In this document: in pieces, positions 35,930-44,472 of the stretch
Numbering within the stretch: the stretch's first letter is position 1
Layout: every line of letters starts with the position of its first letter
Origin: CBDDLD01 sp965230605
Lineage (GTDB): Bacteria > Bacteroidota > Bacteroidia > Flavobacteriales > Flavobacteriaceae
Reading direction: 5' to 3'
NCBI GenBank assembly: GCA_965230605.1
Contig: CBDDLD010000004.1
Span: 1,674,001 to 1,738,000, forward strand
Length of the DNA stretch: 64,000 bases
Notes under the pieces: model-generated
Databases searched by the model: none
What the model was told of the DNA's origin: nothing
What the model saw: the letters and a program-made list of their open reading frames with translations, nothing else
Translations under genes and position numbers: made by a program

Positions 35930-36511
35930 TTATAGTTCTAAAAAGTTTTGAAGTATTTTTTGTCCAGATTCTCCACTTTTTTCTGGGTGAAACTGTACGC
36001 CATAAAAGTTGTTCTTTTGTAATGCCGATGCATAGGATAGCCCATAGTTTGTAGTCGCAATGCTTAGATCGCAGTGCTCTGCATAATAGCTATGCACTAA
36101 GTACATATAATCCTCATTCTTTATTCCATTAAATAATGGTGTTTTGAGGTCTTGTATAGTATTCCATCCCATTTGAGGTACTTTATGCTGATTGCTAAAC
36201 CGTTTCACAGGTGTATTAAAAATATTCAGTCCTTTGGTTTGCCCTTCCTCTGTAGATGCGCACATCAACTGCATTCCCAAACAGATACCTAAAACCGGCT
36301 GTTTTAAATCAGGCACCAGAGTATCTAACCCTGAGCATTTCAATTTTTGCATGGCTGAACTTGCCTCACCTACACCAGGAAAAATAACCTTATCCGCATT
36401 TAGGATCTCCTCTACAGTATTTGACAGTACTGCTTCTACACCAAGTCGGCTAAAGGCAAATTGCAGGCTTTTTATATTCCCTGCGCCATAATTAATAATT
36501 ACTAATTTCAT
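35930..36511 (-). CDS. hisH: Imidazole glycerol phosphate synthase, glutamine amidotransferase subunit
   Basis: 193 residues of class I glutamine amidotransferase. The catalytic triad is Cys in PVLGICLGMQLM, with His and Glu in FYGVQFHPEKSGESG. An oxyanion strand IIFPGVGEASSAM-type segment is also present. It supplies ammonia to HisF. Its start codon overlaps the hisB stop by one base, implying coupled translation. Confidence 0.98.
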   Translation of the reverse strand: MKLVIINYGAGNIKSLQFAFSRLGVEAVLSNTVEEILNADKVIFPGVGEASSAMQKLKCSGLDTLVPDLKQPVLGICLGMQLMCASTEEGQTKGLNIFNTPVKRFSNQHKVPQMGWNTIQDLKTPLFNGIKNEDYMYLVHSYYAEHCDLSIATTNYGLSYASALQKNNFYGVQFHPEKSGESGQKILQNFLEL

Positions 36512-37644
36512 TATAACATGCCTTTAGTAGATGGTAAAATCATTTTTTCTACATCGCGCTTCACAGCCATCTTAATCGCTTTCGCAAAGGCTTTAAATAT
36601 AGCTTCAATTTTATGGTGCTCATTGGTCCCTTCTGCTTTAATGTTCAAATTACATTTCGCACCATCCGTAAAGGATTTAAAGAAATGATAAAACATTTCT
36701 GTAGGCATCTTACCTATCATTTCACGTTTAAAATCAGCTTCCCAAACCAACCAGTTTCTACCACCAAAATCAATAGCAGCTTGTGCCAGGCAGTCATCCA
36801 TTGGTAAACAAAAGCCATAGCGCTCTATACCTAACTTATCAGAAAGTGCTAAACTGAAGACTTCGCCTAAGGCTATAGCAGTATCTTCTATAGTGTGGTG
36901 TTCATCTACTTCCAAATCACCATCTACCTTAAGTTCTAAATCGATCTGTCCATGACGTGCAATTTGATCGAGCATATGGTCAAAAAAGGCAATACCTGTA
37001 TTAATATCGCTCTTACCTGTACCGTCTAAATTTATAGCGATATTTATTTTAGTTTCATTGGTATTACGCGTTATAGTAGCGCTTCGCTCCTTTAACTTCA
37101 AAAACGTGTAGATTTCTTCCCAATCATTGGTCTCTAAAGCGATATAAATATCAAGTTCATTTTCAGAAACACTTATCTCATTGGTTCCAAGATTGGTATT
37201 ATCATTAATGTAAATCCCTTTTGCACCTAGATTCTTCGCTAATTCAATATCGGTTAAGCGGTCTCCAATAACAAATGAATTTGCCAAATCATAATCCCCA
37301 TTGATATATTTCCCAAGAAGGCCTGTATTAGGCTTTCTGGTCGGCGCATTATCTTTTGCAAACGTGCGATCTATAAATTGTTCCTGAAACACAACATTTT
37401 CGCGTTCGAAACTTTGGATGATGAAATCATGTACCGGCCAAAATGTATTTTCAGGGAAACTGGCTGTGCCTAAGCCATCTTGATTTGTGATCATTGCAAT
37501 TTCGAAATCCAATTCACTTGCGATCTTGGCCATGTATTGAAATGCCTTAGGGTAAAACTCCAATTTTTCAAAAGCATCTATTTGTTCATCTTCAGGTTCT
37601 CTAATTAGGGTACCGTCTCTATCTATAAGTAATACACGTTTCAT
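36511..37644 (-). CDS. hisB: Bifunctional histidinol-phosphatase / imidazoleglycerol-phosphate dehydratase
   Basis: 377 residues, E. coli-type fusion. The N-terminal HAD phosphatase has Asp8 and Asp10 (LIDRDGTL), MITNQDGLG and VIGDRLTDIELA. The C-terminal dehydratase has FFDHMLDQIARHGQ, VDEHHTIEDTAIALGE and NEHHKIEAIFKAFAKAI, with both metal-binding HHxxE motifs intact. The zinc loop of the E. coli phosphatase (four Cys/His ligands) is replaced by IDRTFAKDNAPTRKP (91-105), which has none of the ligands. It performs steps 6 and 8 of the pathway. It abuts hisC. Confidence 0.97.
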   Translation of the reverse strand: MKRVLLIDRDGTLIREPEDEQIDAFEKLEFYPKAFQYMAKIASELDFEIAMITNQDGLGTASFPENTFWPVHDFIIQSFERENVVFQEQFIDRTFAKDNAPTRKPNTGLLGKYINGDYDLANSFVIGDRLTDIELAKNLGAKGIYINDNTNLGTNEISVSENELDIYIALETNDWEEIYTFLKLKERSATITRNTNETKINIAINLDGTGKSDINTGIAFFDHMLDQIARHGQIDLELKVDGDLEVDEHHTIEDTAIALGEVFSLALSDKLGIERYGFCLPMDDCLAQAAIDFGGRNWLVWEADFKREMIGKMPTEMFYHFFKSFTDGAKCNLNIKAEGTNEHHKIEAIFKAFAKAIKMAVKRDVEKMILPSTKGML

Positions 37645-38679
37645 TTAGAGTTGTTTTAATGTGTTAACTAGTGTTTCGTTTTCTTTTTTCGTTCCTACAG
37701 TTATTCTCAAACAGTTTTCGCAACCCAATTGAGATGTACGGTTTCTCACAACAATACCTTTGTCTATTAATTGCTGATACCTTGCATTGGCGTCATCAAC
37801 TTTTATCAAAATGAAATTGGCATCTGTAGGATATATATACTTCACCAATTCAATAGTCTTCAATTGATTTAATAACAATTGGCGTTCTTTAATAATAGCA
37901 TCAATGCTTTCTAATACCACACTTCTTTCTTTTAATGCTTTTAAAGCAACACTTTGAGTAAGCTGATTTATGTTATATGGGGGTTTAATCTTGTTTAATA
38001 CCGAGATGATATAAGGTGACGCATAGCAAATCCCTAGTCTAATTGCAGCTAGCCCATAAGCTTTAGATAAGGTTTGTATTACAATAAGGTTAGGGAATTC
38101 CTCTAATCGACCGATCCAGCTCTCAGATTTTGAAAAATCGATATAGGCTTCATCAATAACAACAATACCTCTGAATCCTTTAATCAACTCTTTTACCTTG
38201 TTACTATCTAAACTATTCGCTGTTGGATTGTTTGGAGAACACAAAAACAAAAGTTTTGTGTTTTCATCCTGAGCGCTTAGTATCGTATCAACATCCGGTT
38301 GGAAGTTTGCATCTAATGGGATTTCAATATTAATAACTGCATTTGTAGCTGATAAGACCTTATACATTCCATAAGTTGGTGGTAATGTGATGATCTTATC
38401 CCTATTAGGTTCACAAAACGACCGGAAGATCAGATCCAGAACTTCATCACTACCATTTCCAATTAAAATCCTATTAGGGTCAACTGACTTTAATTCAGAA
38501 AGTTCATTTTTAAGCTCTCGCTGTTGTGGATCAGGATATCTGTTTAAGCCATTATTAAATGGATTTTCATTGGCATCTACAAAAACCATATCGGATCGAA
38601 TATCTTTAAACTCATCCCTAGCTGAGCTGTAAGGTTGTAATGCCTTTATATTATCGCGTACTAGTGCTTCAATCTTCAT
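37645..38679 (-). CDS. hisC: Histidinol-phosphate aminotransferase
   Basis: 344 residues, PLP fold type I. The PLP Lys is in VIQTLSKAYGLAAIRLG. Also present are FVDANENPFNNGLNRYPDPQ at the N-terminus, ILIGNGSDEVLDLIFRSF, LFLCSPNNPTANS and IVVIDEAYIDFSKSES. It converts imidazole acetol phosphate to histidinol phosphate. Its start overlaps the hisD stop in a TAATG-type junction. Confidence 0.97.
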   Translation of the reverse strand: MKIEALVRDNIKALQPYSSARDEFKDIRSDMVFVDANENPFNNGLNRYPDPQQRELKNELSELKSVDPNRILIGNGSDEVLDLIFRSFCEPNRDKIITLPPTYGMYKVLSATNAVINIEIPLDANFQPDVDTILSAQDENTKLLFLCSPNNPTANSLDSNKVKELIKGFRGIVVIDEAYIDFSKSESWIGRLEEFPNLIVIQTLSKAYGLAAIRLGICYASPYIISVLNKIKPPYNINQLTQSVALKALKERSVVLESIDAIIKERQLLLNQLKTIELVKYIYPTDANFILIKVDDANARYQQLIDKGIVVRNRTSQLGCENCLRITVGTKKENETLVNTLKQL

Positions 38680-39962
38680 TACATAATATCTTTTAATCGT
38701 ATGCTAACAGCATTCTTGTGCGCTTCCAACCCTTCAGCATTAGCCATAACTTCAATAGATGGACCAATGGTTTTCAAACCTTCTTTCGTAATCTTTTGAA
38801 ACGTAATACTTTTTGTAAAGCTGTCTAAATTGACTCCTGAAAATGCTTTTGAGAACCCATTGGTTGGTAGGGTATGATTGGTACCGGAGGCATAGTCTCC
38901 GGCACTCTCCGGTGTATAGTCTCCAATAAAAACAGAACCGGCATTATTGATACCATCTACAAAATAGTTATTGTCATCAGTACAAACTATAAAATGCTCT
39001 GGTCCATAAGCATTGATCAATTCTAAGGCTTCATTATTGGAATTCACTACAATGATTTTAGAATTTTCAATAGCTGCTTCTGCAATGGTTTTACGCGGTA
39101 ATGCTGTTACTTGATTGCCCACAGATTCAGATACTTTAGAAGCAAAAACTTGTGATGTTGTTACAAGTATAACCTGACTGTCTTTACCATGTTCTGCCTG
39201 ACTTAATAAATCTGAAGCTACATAATCTGCATTGGCAGTATCGTCAGCCATTACCAGAAGCTCACTAGGTCCAGCAGGCATGTCTATGGCCATACCATAT
39301 TTTGTAGCAATTTGTTTTGCTACGGTGACAAACTGATTCCCCGGACCAAAAATTTTATAGACTTGAGGTATAGACGGTGTACCAAAAGTTAATGCAGCTA
39401 TCGCTTGTATCCCGCCTACTTTATAAATCTTAGTAACGCCACATAACTGAGCAGTGTATAAGATCTCATCAGCAATTTTACCTTCTGAATTTGGTGGAGA
39501 ACATAAAACAATCTCTTTACATCCTGCAATATTCGCCGGCGCAGCGAGCATGAGCACCGTTGAAAATAATGGTGCTGTTCCTCCTGGAATGTATAAGCCT
39601 ATCCGCTCTATTGGTCGCTTCTCCTGCCAACATTGGACACCATTAACGGTCTCCACAGTAACTATATCACTTTTCTGAGCAGCGTGAAATTTTTCAATAT
39701 TAGACTTTGCTAGTAGAATAGCATTTTTCACTTCTTCATTAATAGATGCGACAGCTTCTGAAATTTCAGATGGACTTACTTCAACTTTGGATACATTGAC
39801 ACCATCAAATATGGACGTGTATTTTTTTACTGCAGCGTCCCCATTCTTTTTGACATCTGTGAATATCTGATTGACAGTTGCTTCTATATCTTCAATGGTC
39901 TGCGTTGGACGCTCTATTAGTTGGGACCAATTTTCTTTACTTGGATACTCTATAATTCTCAT
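38679..39962 (-). CDS. hisD: Histidinol dehydrogenase
   Basis: 427 residues from the ATG at 39962. This start is preferred over the in-frame ATG at 39986 because MRIIEYPSKENWSQL is the normal N-terminus and because it overlaps the hisG stop as ATGA, the usual coupling junction. Motifs are ERIGLYIPGGTAPLFSTVLML, FGPGNQFVTVAKQ, DMPAGPSELLVMADDTANADYVASDLLSQAEHG with its zinc-binding residues, and ESAGDYASGTNHTLPT. It performs the last two oxidation steps to histidine. Confidence 0.96.
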   Translation of the reverse strand: MRIIEYPSKENWSQLIERPTQTIEDIEATVNQIFTDVKKNGDAAVKKYTSIFDGVNVSKVEVSPSEISEAVASINEEVKNAILLAKSNIEKFHAAQKSDIVTVETVNGVQCWQEKRPIERIGLYIPGGTAPLFSTVLMLAAPANIAGCKEIVLCSPPNSEGKIADEILYTAQLCGVTKIYKVGGIQAIAALTFGTPSIPQVYKIFGPGNQFVTVAKQIATKYGMAIDMPAGPSELLVMADDTANADYVASDLLSQAEHGKDSQVILVTTSQVFASKVSESVGNQVTALPRKTIAEAAIENSKIIVVNSNNEALELINAYGPEHFIVCTDDNNYFVDGINNAGSVFIGDYTPESAGDYASGTNHTLPTNGFSKAFSGVNLDSFTKSITFQKITKEGLKTIGPSIEVMANAEGLEAHKNAVSIRLKDIM

Positions 39963-40816
39963 AATACCATATTTTCGATTGGACATACCAAAATACCTTC
40001 TGCCCCATTAGCTTTTAATTCATCAATGACATTCCAGAAATCGTTCTTGTTGATTACTGAGTGTAGTGAGCTCCAACCTTCTTTGGCTAAAGGCAGAATT
40101 GTTGGGCTATTCATACCGGGTAGTATTTGTGTGATAGCTTCTAGTTTATCATTAGGCGCATTTAATAACACATACTTATTCTCGCGGCCTCTTAACACCG
40201 ATCGCAATCTAAATTGCAACCTATTGATAAGCTCCTGATTTTCATCAGATATTAAAGGTGAAGTTGCCAATACAGCTTCGGACTTTAGAAGTACTTCTAC
40301 TTCTTTAAGACCATTTTTAAAAAGTGTACTGCCACTAGATACAATATCGCATATACCATCTGCTAATCCAATATTTGGTGCTATTTCTACTGAACCATTA
40401 ATGATGTGAAGGTTGGCTTCTATACCATAAGCATCTAGAAATGCATTGACTGTGTTAGGATACGATGTAGCAATGCGTTTGCCACTTAGACTCTTTAAAG
40501 ATTCTGACTTTGAATTCTTTGGTACTGCAATAGACACGCGGCATTTAGAGAACCCTAGACGTTCAACTATTTTGATGTCTTTTCCTTTTTCAAAAAGTAT
40601 ATTCTCGCCTATAATGGCAGCATCTACAACACCGTCTCTTAGATATTGAGGGATATCGCCATTTCTTAAGTAAAAGACTTCTAATGGGAAGTTTCTAGCG
40701 GAAGCTTTGAGTTGGTCTTTTCCATTATCAATAGAAATCCCCACTTCCTTTAGGATTTTCATAGAATCGTCATGTAAACGACCCGATTTTTGTACAGCAA
40801 TTTTTAGTTTACTCAT
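39959..40816 (-). CDS. hisG: ATP phosphoribosyltransferase (long form)
   Basis: 285 residues, the long HisG_L form with a C-terminal regulatory ACT-like domain (about 210-285: RENKYVLLNAPNDKLEAITQILPGMNSPTILPLAKEGWSSLHSVI). The catalytic part has LKIAVQKSGRLHDDSMKIL, VDAAIIGENILFE and ADGICDIVSSGSTLFKNGLKEVE. It commits the pathway and is probably feedback-inhibited by histidine. It is the first structural gene of the operon, preceded by the attenuator and leader peptide. Confidence 0.97.
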   Translation of the reverse strand: MSKLKIAVQKSGRLHDDSMKILKEVGISIDNGKDQLKASARNFPLEVFYLRNGDIPQYLRDGVVDAAIIGENILFEKGKDIKIVERLGFSKCRVSIAVPKNSKSESLKSLSGKRIATSYPNTVNAFLDAYGIEANLHIINGSVEIAPNIGLADGICDIVSSGSTLFKNGLKEVEVLLKSEAVLATSPLISDENQELINRLQFRLRSVLRGRENKYVLLNAPNDKLEAITQILPGMNSPTILPLAKEGWSSLHSVINKNDFWNVIDELKANGAEGILVCPIENMVL

Positions 40817-40834
40817 TTAGTTTCTAATAGTATC

Positions 40835-40845
40835 TGAGAACATCA
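40835..40845 (-). promoter_or_regulatory. Sequence complementary to the his terminator loop
   Basis: The minus-strand sequence TGATGTTCTCA is the exact reverse complement of TGAGAACATCA inside the terminator hairpin (40871-40881), 25 bases upstream. It ends 18 bases before the hisG ATG. The two could pair once RNA polymerase has passed. The role is not known. Confidence 0.45.
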
Positions 40846-40858
40846 ATGAGCATGCATT

Positions 40859-40889
40859 AAAAAACCCGTTTGATGTTCTCAAACGGGTT
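40859..40889 (-). terminator. his operon attenuator (intrinsic terminator)
   Basis: Minus strand: a 10-base perfect stem AACCCGTTTG / CAAACGGGTT with a 7-base loop (AGAACAT), running directly into six U. It lies between the leader peptide stop and hisG. The 5' arm CCCGTTTGAGA can instead pair with TCTCAAGCAGG in the leader coding region (plus coordinates 40925-40935): 10 of 11 positions, one G-U and one A-C mismatch. That forms an antiterminator. Confidence 0.88.
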
Positions 40890-40920
40890 AAAATATGTGT
40901 TGGTTTTATTCAATACATCT

Positions 40921-40977
40921 TCAGCCTGCTTGAGAGCAAGTATGAAAATGATGATGATGTAATTGAATAAAATTCAT
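40921..40977 (-). CDS. hisL: Histidine operon leader peptide
   Basis: An 18-codon ORF on the minus strand encoding MNFIQLHHHHFHTCSQAG followed by TGA. Five of its codons are CAT (residues 7-10 and 12). It is followed by an antiterminator and terminator and then hisG, the classical arrangement of amino-acid-starvation attenuation. A ribosome reaching the stop would cover the antiterminator sequence (codons 15-18). A ribosome stalled at the His codons would leave it free. A possible -7 box TAACTTTT lies at 41009-41016. The symbol follows the enterobacterial convention; common descent is not claimed. Confidence 0.85.
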   Translation of the reverse strand: MNFIQLHHHHFHTCSQAG

Positions 40978-41040
40978 GTTTCTTTTTGTTGAACAAATTT
41001 TCAGAAAAAAAAGTTACAATTCCTAATTTTTAAGAAAATT

Positions 41041-41856
41041 TTATTGGTTTCCTAAAATGATAGGCATTCCAGATTCTCCAGAGCCGATTACAATGACTTT
41101 ACTATTAGAAGATTCTGATAGTTTTATAGTGGCTTCAATACCTTTGTCTTGAAGTATCTTATCCGTTAATGATGCACTTAAAATGCGGTTTGCATCTGCC
41201 TTACCTTGTGCTTCAATACGTTGTTTTTCTGCTTCTTTTTGGGCTGTAACTAATCTGAACTCATACTCTAATGATTCTTGTTCTTGCTTAAGTTTACGCT
41301 CAATTGCATCTTTAATTGTAGCTGGCAGTGTTACATCTCTAATCAAAACACGTTTTAAAATAATGTATTGATCATCTACGATTTTCTTAGTTTCTTCAAA
41401 TATTTCATTTTGAATGGCATCACGTTTACTGGAATATAATTGCTCAGGAGTATAACGTCCTACAACACTCCTTGCTGCAGATCTTACTGCTGGTTGCAAA
41501 ACTCTAGTAAGGTAGTTCTCCCCTTTTTCATTGTGTAATCTTCCTAAATTTTTAAAATCTGGCTCATATTGTATAGAAGCATCTAATTTGATATCTAATC
41601 CATTAGAGGAAAGTACAGACATTGTCTCCGGTACTTCTTGCTGACGTACTTCATATACAATAACTTTATTCCAAGGTGCAATGATATTTAAACCTTGTTC
41701 AAGAGCAGGCTCATCTGACTTTACACCATCACCTAATGCATGATATAATACACCAGCGTAACCAGCGTCTATTGTCACTACAGATTTAGCAAATCCAATG
41801 ACTAAAACAATAACTATGATGATTATTGGCAGTCCAATTTTTGGTAATTTTTCCAT
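41041..41856 (-). CDS. Prohibitin-like SPFH domain membrane protein
   Basis: 271 residues. One N-terminal transmembrane helix (IGLPIIIIVIVLVIGFA) is followed by a prohibitin-type SPFH domain: TIDAGYAGVLYHALGDGVK, EQGLNIIAPWNKVIVYEVRQQEVPE, LQPAVRSAARSVVGRYTPEQLYSSKRD and LIRDVTLPATIKDAIERKLKQEQESLEYEFRL. It ends with a coiled-coil tail. It probably forms large ring assemblies at the inner membrane. It is last in a four-gene run (fabG, 185-residue secreted protein, VWA protein, this gene). The his leader follows 64 bases downstream on the same strand. Confidence 0.92.
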   Translation of the reverse strand: MEKLPKIGLPIIIIVIVLVIGFAKSVVTIDAGYAGVLYHALGDGVKSDEPALEQGLNIIAPWNKVIVYEVRQQEVPETMSVLSSNGLDIKLDASIQYEPDFKNLGRLHNEKGENYLTRVLQPAVRSAARSVVGRYTPEQLYSSKRDAIQNEIFEETKKIVDDQYIILKRVLIRDVTLPATIKDAIERKLKQEQESLEYEFRLVTAQKEAEKQRIEAQGKADANRILSASLTDKILQDKGIEATIKLSESSNSKVIVIGSGESGMPIILGNQ

Positions 41857-41866
41857 TTTTGATAAA

Positions 41867-43900
41867 TTAAATTAGTCCGTTATATTTTCTTAAAAACCAT
41901 TCCAAGGAAAGGCTTAATGCTATTAAAGCTAGTAAATAACTCCAATCTATTAAAGGTACGACATTTTTATTCTCTTTCTGAATCGTAACAAAACGTTTAT
42001 CTTCAATGAGGTCTTTAATAACATTTGAAGCATCGTCAATGAAATAACTCTTTCCATTGCTGTTAGTAGCCACTGCCTGCAGTTTTGTTACATCTGCATT
42101 AAGAAATTGTTGCTCTACATTATACTCTAATATTTTGAAGTTCCCTGATATGGATATAGGCTCTGTAGCATGTTTTAGTATAAATGTATAATCGCCAGCT
42201 TCAATTCCACTTAAGTCAATACCATACGAATTTGTATTTAATAATAAAGGATAGGACTGTGAGGTATTTGTGGTTTCATTCTTTAGGTCTAAAATCAAAC
42301 TTGCCGAGTTATCAAACTCATAATTTTTATTAAAATATTGAGCAGAGATGACAAGGTTATCATTGCCATTATAAAACGATTTATAATCCACATTTATACG
42401 TCTGCGTTTTTTGTTTGAGCTTAAATACTGTACTAACTTACCCATAAAATTATCAAACTCCTGAAAGCTGTCTTTATCCAAGTATGCTTGCGCACGCCAT
42501 CTCCAAATACCTTCTCCACTCAATACAGCATGTTTTTGGTCATTAACTTCAAACGTACTAAGTAATGGTGCGTTTAGATTATTACCATTCACTGTTTTAA
42601 ACAGTATGGTCTCATTAGGTACTAAAAAAGTGAGCTCACCAAATTCAGATTCTAAGGGTGGAAAATCATCAAATGACAGATCGTCAATTATAAACGGATT
42701 ATAGCTTGTGTTGAGATTAGGCTGAAAATCTTCTGACTGGTTTGTAATCTCTTGTTGAAAATAAGCCTGTGAAGCATTTAATAGGGTCCAATTTGTAGTT
42801 GTACCTGTAATAGTGAACGTATTTAATTTTAGACGTTCTACAGCCTCTAATACATTTCTAAAACTAGTATTAGGCTGATATAAAATGATAAGCTGATAAT
42901 CTTCTAAATTATCGAGCGCTTCTCGTGGTGTTAATAATGATACGCTACGTTGTTCATTAGTTTCTATTGCTTTTTTAATCGCTCCAAGATCTGGATGGAT
43001 ACGTTCAGAAATTAATGCAATATTGGTTTTTTGATCAATGACTTCAACTGCAAAATTCTTATAGTTATTGACAGTGTTTTTTTCATTTTCTAATGGCACT
43101 AACTCTATTCTGTAGGATTGAACACCAACCCGGTTAGCAGGTAAACTGGTTGATATGATCTCGGAAGTTTTTGATGCACTCAAATTAACCTCTCTTGAAA
43201 ACACCACGTTATTACCAGATCTGATTCTTAGCTGACTTCTTACACTTCCTGTTCCGCTATAATTAGCAAACACCTCTACAGGAAACTGGTTTCTTAAATA
43301 CACATACCTATTGACGTTTAATTGCTGAATTCTTAGGTCTGAATATTGTGTTGTATCTCCAAGAATTATTGGAAAGATAGGCTGACCAACTTTTGTTGAT
43401 GAATACTCATAATCTGAACCATAGGTTTGATTCCCATCGGATATCAATAATAAAGGAGAAGTTGTGTTTTTATATATCTCAGACACACCTTTGAATACCT
43501 TTGAAATATTCGTCTGCCTAGTTGTATAATTTAAGGAGTCTAGCGCTTCAAAATCATTCCCGAATTTATAATACTCAATATTGAAGCGGTCTTCAAGCGA
43601 TGCATCACTTTGGATAACATCATAAAGTGCTTTTACTCTTTCTTTTTGATCTAGATGCGATACAGACTCTGAGTCATCAATAGCGACAATTAGGTTTGGT
43701 TTTTCATCATAATAGGTAATGGCATTAAACTTAGGATTGATTAGAAGCAATAAAATTGAAAATACGGTGATGAACCTTAAAAACGCTAGGATAATGTATA
43801 AACGTTTTCGCTTACGAGATTTATACACATACTGAAGCAGCGCTACTAAAAGCGCCGCAATTCCTGCTATAATTATGTATATAAATGTCTGTGTTTGCAA
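41867..43900 (-). CDS. VWA-domain membrane protein
   Basis: 677 residues. Two N-terminal helices (about 6-23 and 33-54) precede a von Willebrand A domain with a complete MIDAS motif, DDSES (75-79), in LIVAIDDSESV, and PLLLISDGNQTYGSDYE. The long extracytoplasmic region is beta-rich, and a C-terminal helix (about 650-668) re-enters the membrane. Its architecture matches BatA/BatB-like or glutamine-amidotransferase-like membrane proteins of Bacteroidota. Its function is unknown but it is likely to bind envelope protein partners. It is 10 bases upstream of the prohibitin-like gene and in the same operon. Confidence 0.83.
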   Translation of the reverse strand: MQTQTFIYIIIAGIAALLVALLQYVYKSRKRKRLYIILAFLRFITVFSILLLLINPKFNAITYYDEKPNLIVAIDDSESVSHLDQKERVKALYDVIQSDASLEDRFNIEYYKFGNDFEALDSLNYTTRQTNISKVFKGVSEIYKNTTSPLLLISDGNQTYGSDYEYSSTKVGQPIFPIILGDTTQYSDLRIQQLNVNRYVYLRNQFPVEVFANYSGTGSVRSQLRIRSGNNVVFSREVNLSASKTSEIISTSLPANRVGVQSYRIELVPLENEKNTVNNYKNFAVEVIDQKTNIALISERIHPDLGAIKKAIETNEQRSVSLLTPREALDNLEDYQLIILYQPNTSFRNVLEAVERLKLNTFTITGTTTNWTLLNASQAYFQQEITNQSEDFQPNLNTSYNPFIIDDLSFDDFPPLESEFGELTFLVPNETILFKTVNGNNLNAPLLSTFEVNDQKHAVLSGEGIWRWRAQAYLDKDSFQEFDNFMGKLVQYLSSNKKRRRINVDYKSFYNGNDNLVISAQYFNKNYEFDNSASLILDLKNETTNTSQSYPLLLNTNSYGIDLSGIEAGDYTFILKHATEPISISGNFKILEYNVEQQFLNADVTKLQAVATNSNGKSYFIDDASNVIKDLIEDKRFVTIQKENKNVVPLIDWSYLLALIALSLSLEWFLRKYNGLI

Positions 43901-43903
43901 TAA

Positions 43904-44461
43904 TTATTTTTTTACTCTGATTAATTCAAAAGAATCAAAAAATCGTTTTGTATTAGCATTATCAACATCTTTCTTTTGTGATATTGTTTGCATCATATAT
44001 AGCTGATAACCTACTAACACCGTACGCATAGTAATAACATACAATCCGCCTTGATTGACTTCAATTTTGAACAGTCTCCCTCTATACCCATTAAAAGTAA
44101 TATCTTCTTTAAACATTAATCGCCCTTTTACATTGGTCACAGCACCATTAACTGCATTATCTAAAACCGTATTTTGAGCTTCAGCAGAAGACAGACCGTT
44201 TGGAAAAAAACTTGTCGGATACTTAGATGAAGATGTCATATATACTAAATTCACTCCAGTGGGAGTAGATACTGTATAAGTGTCCATTACAACCGGACCT
44301 TTTTCAGTTGGTACGTCGACAGCATCTTTTTTAGCTGTTGAAGGAAAATCTATACGATATCCTAGTTCTGCATCTTTTACTGTTACCCATTTTTTATCTT
44401 GAGCTTGAATAGTGCTGGTAATACCAACAAACGCTATAAGTAAAACTATTTTTTTGATCAT
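43904..44461 (-). CDS. Secreted protein of unknown function
   Basis: 185 residues with a Sec signal (VLLIAFVGITSTIQAQ). The mature part is a single alpha/beta domain: WVTVKDAELGYRIDFPSTAKKDAVDVPT, then VMDTYTVSTPTGVNLVYMTSSSKYP, and NTKRFFDSFELI at the end. The pattern of a hydrophobic strand after DAELGYRIDFP and a terminal FFDSFEL recalls PsbP/DUF1795-like folds, but I cannot assign a family. It lies between fabG and the VWA gene with 3-11 base gaps and is certainly co-transcribed with them. Confidence 0.78.
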   Translation of the reverse strand: MIKKIVLLIAFVGITSTIQAQDKKWVTVKDAELGYRIDFPSTAKKDAVDVPTEKGPVVMDTYTVSTPTGVNLVYMTSSSKYPTSFFPNGLSSAEAQNTVLDNAVNGAVTNVKGRLMFKEDITFNGYRGRLFKIEVNQGGLYVITMRTVLVGYQLYMMQTISQKKDVDNANTKRFFDSFELIRVKK

Positions 44462-44472
44462 CTTTCTTGAGT

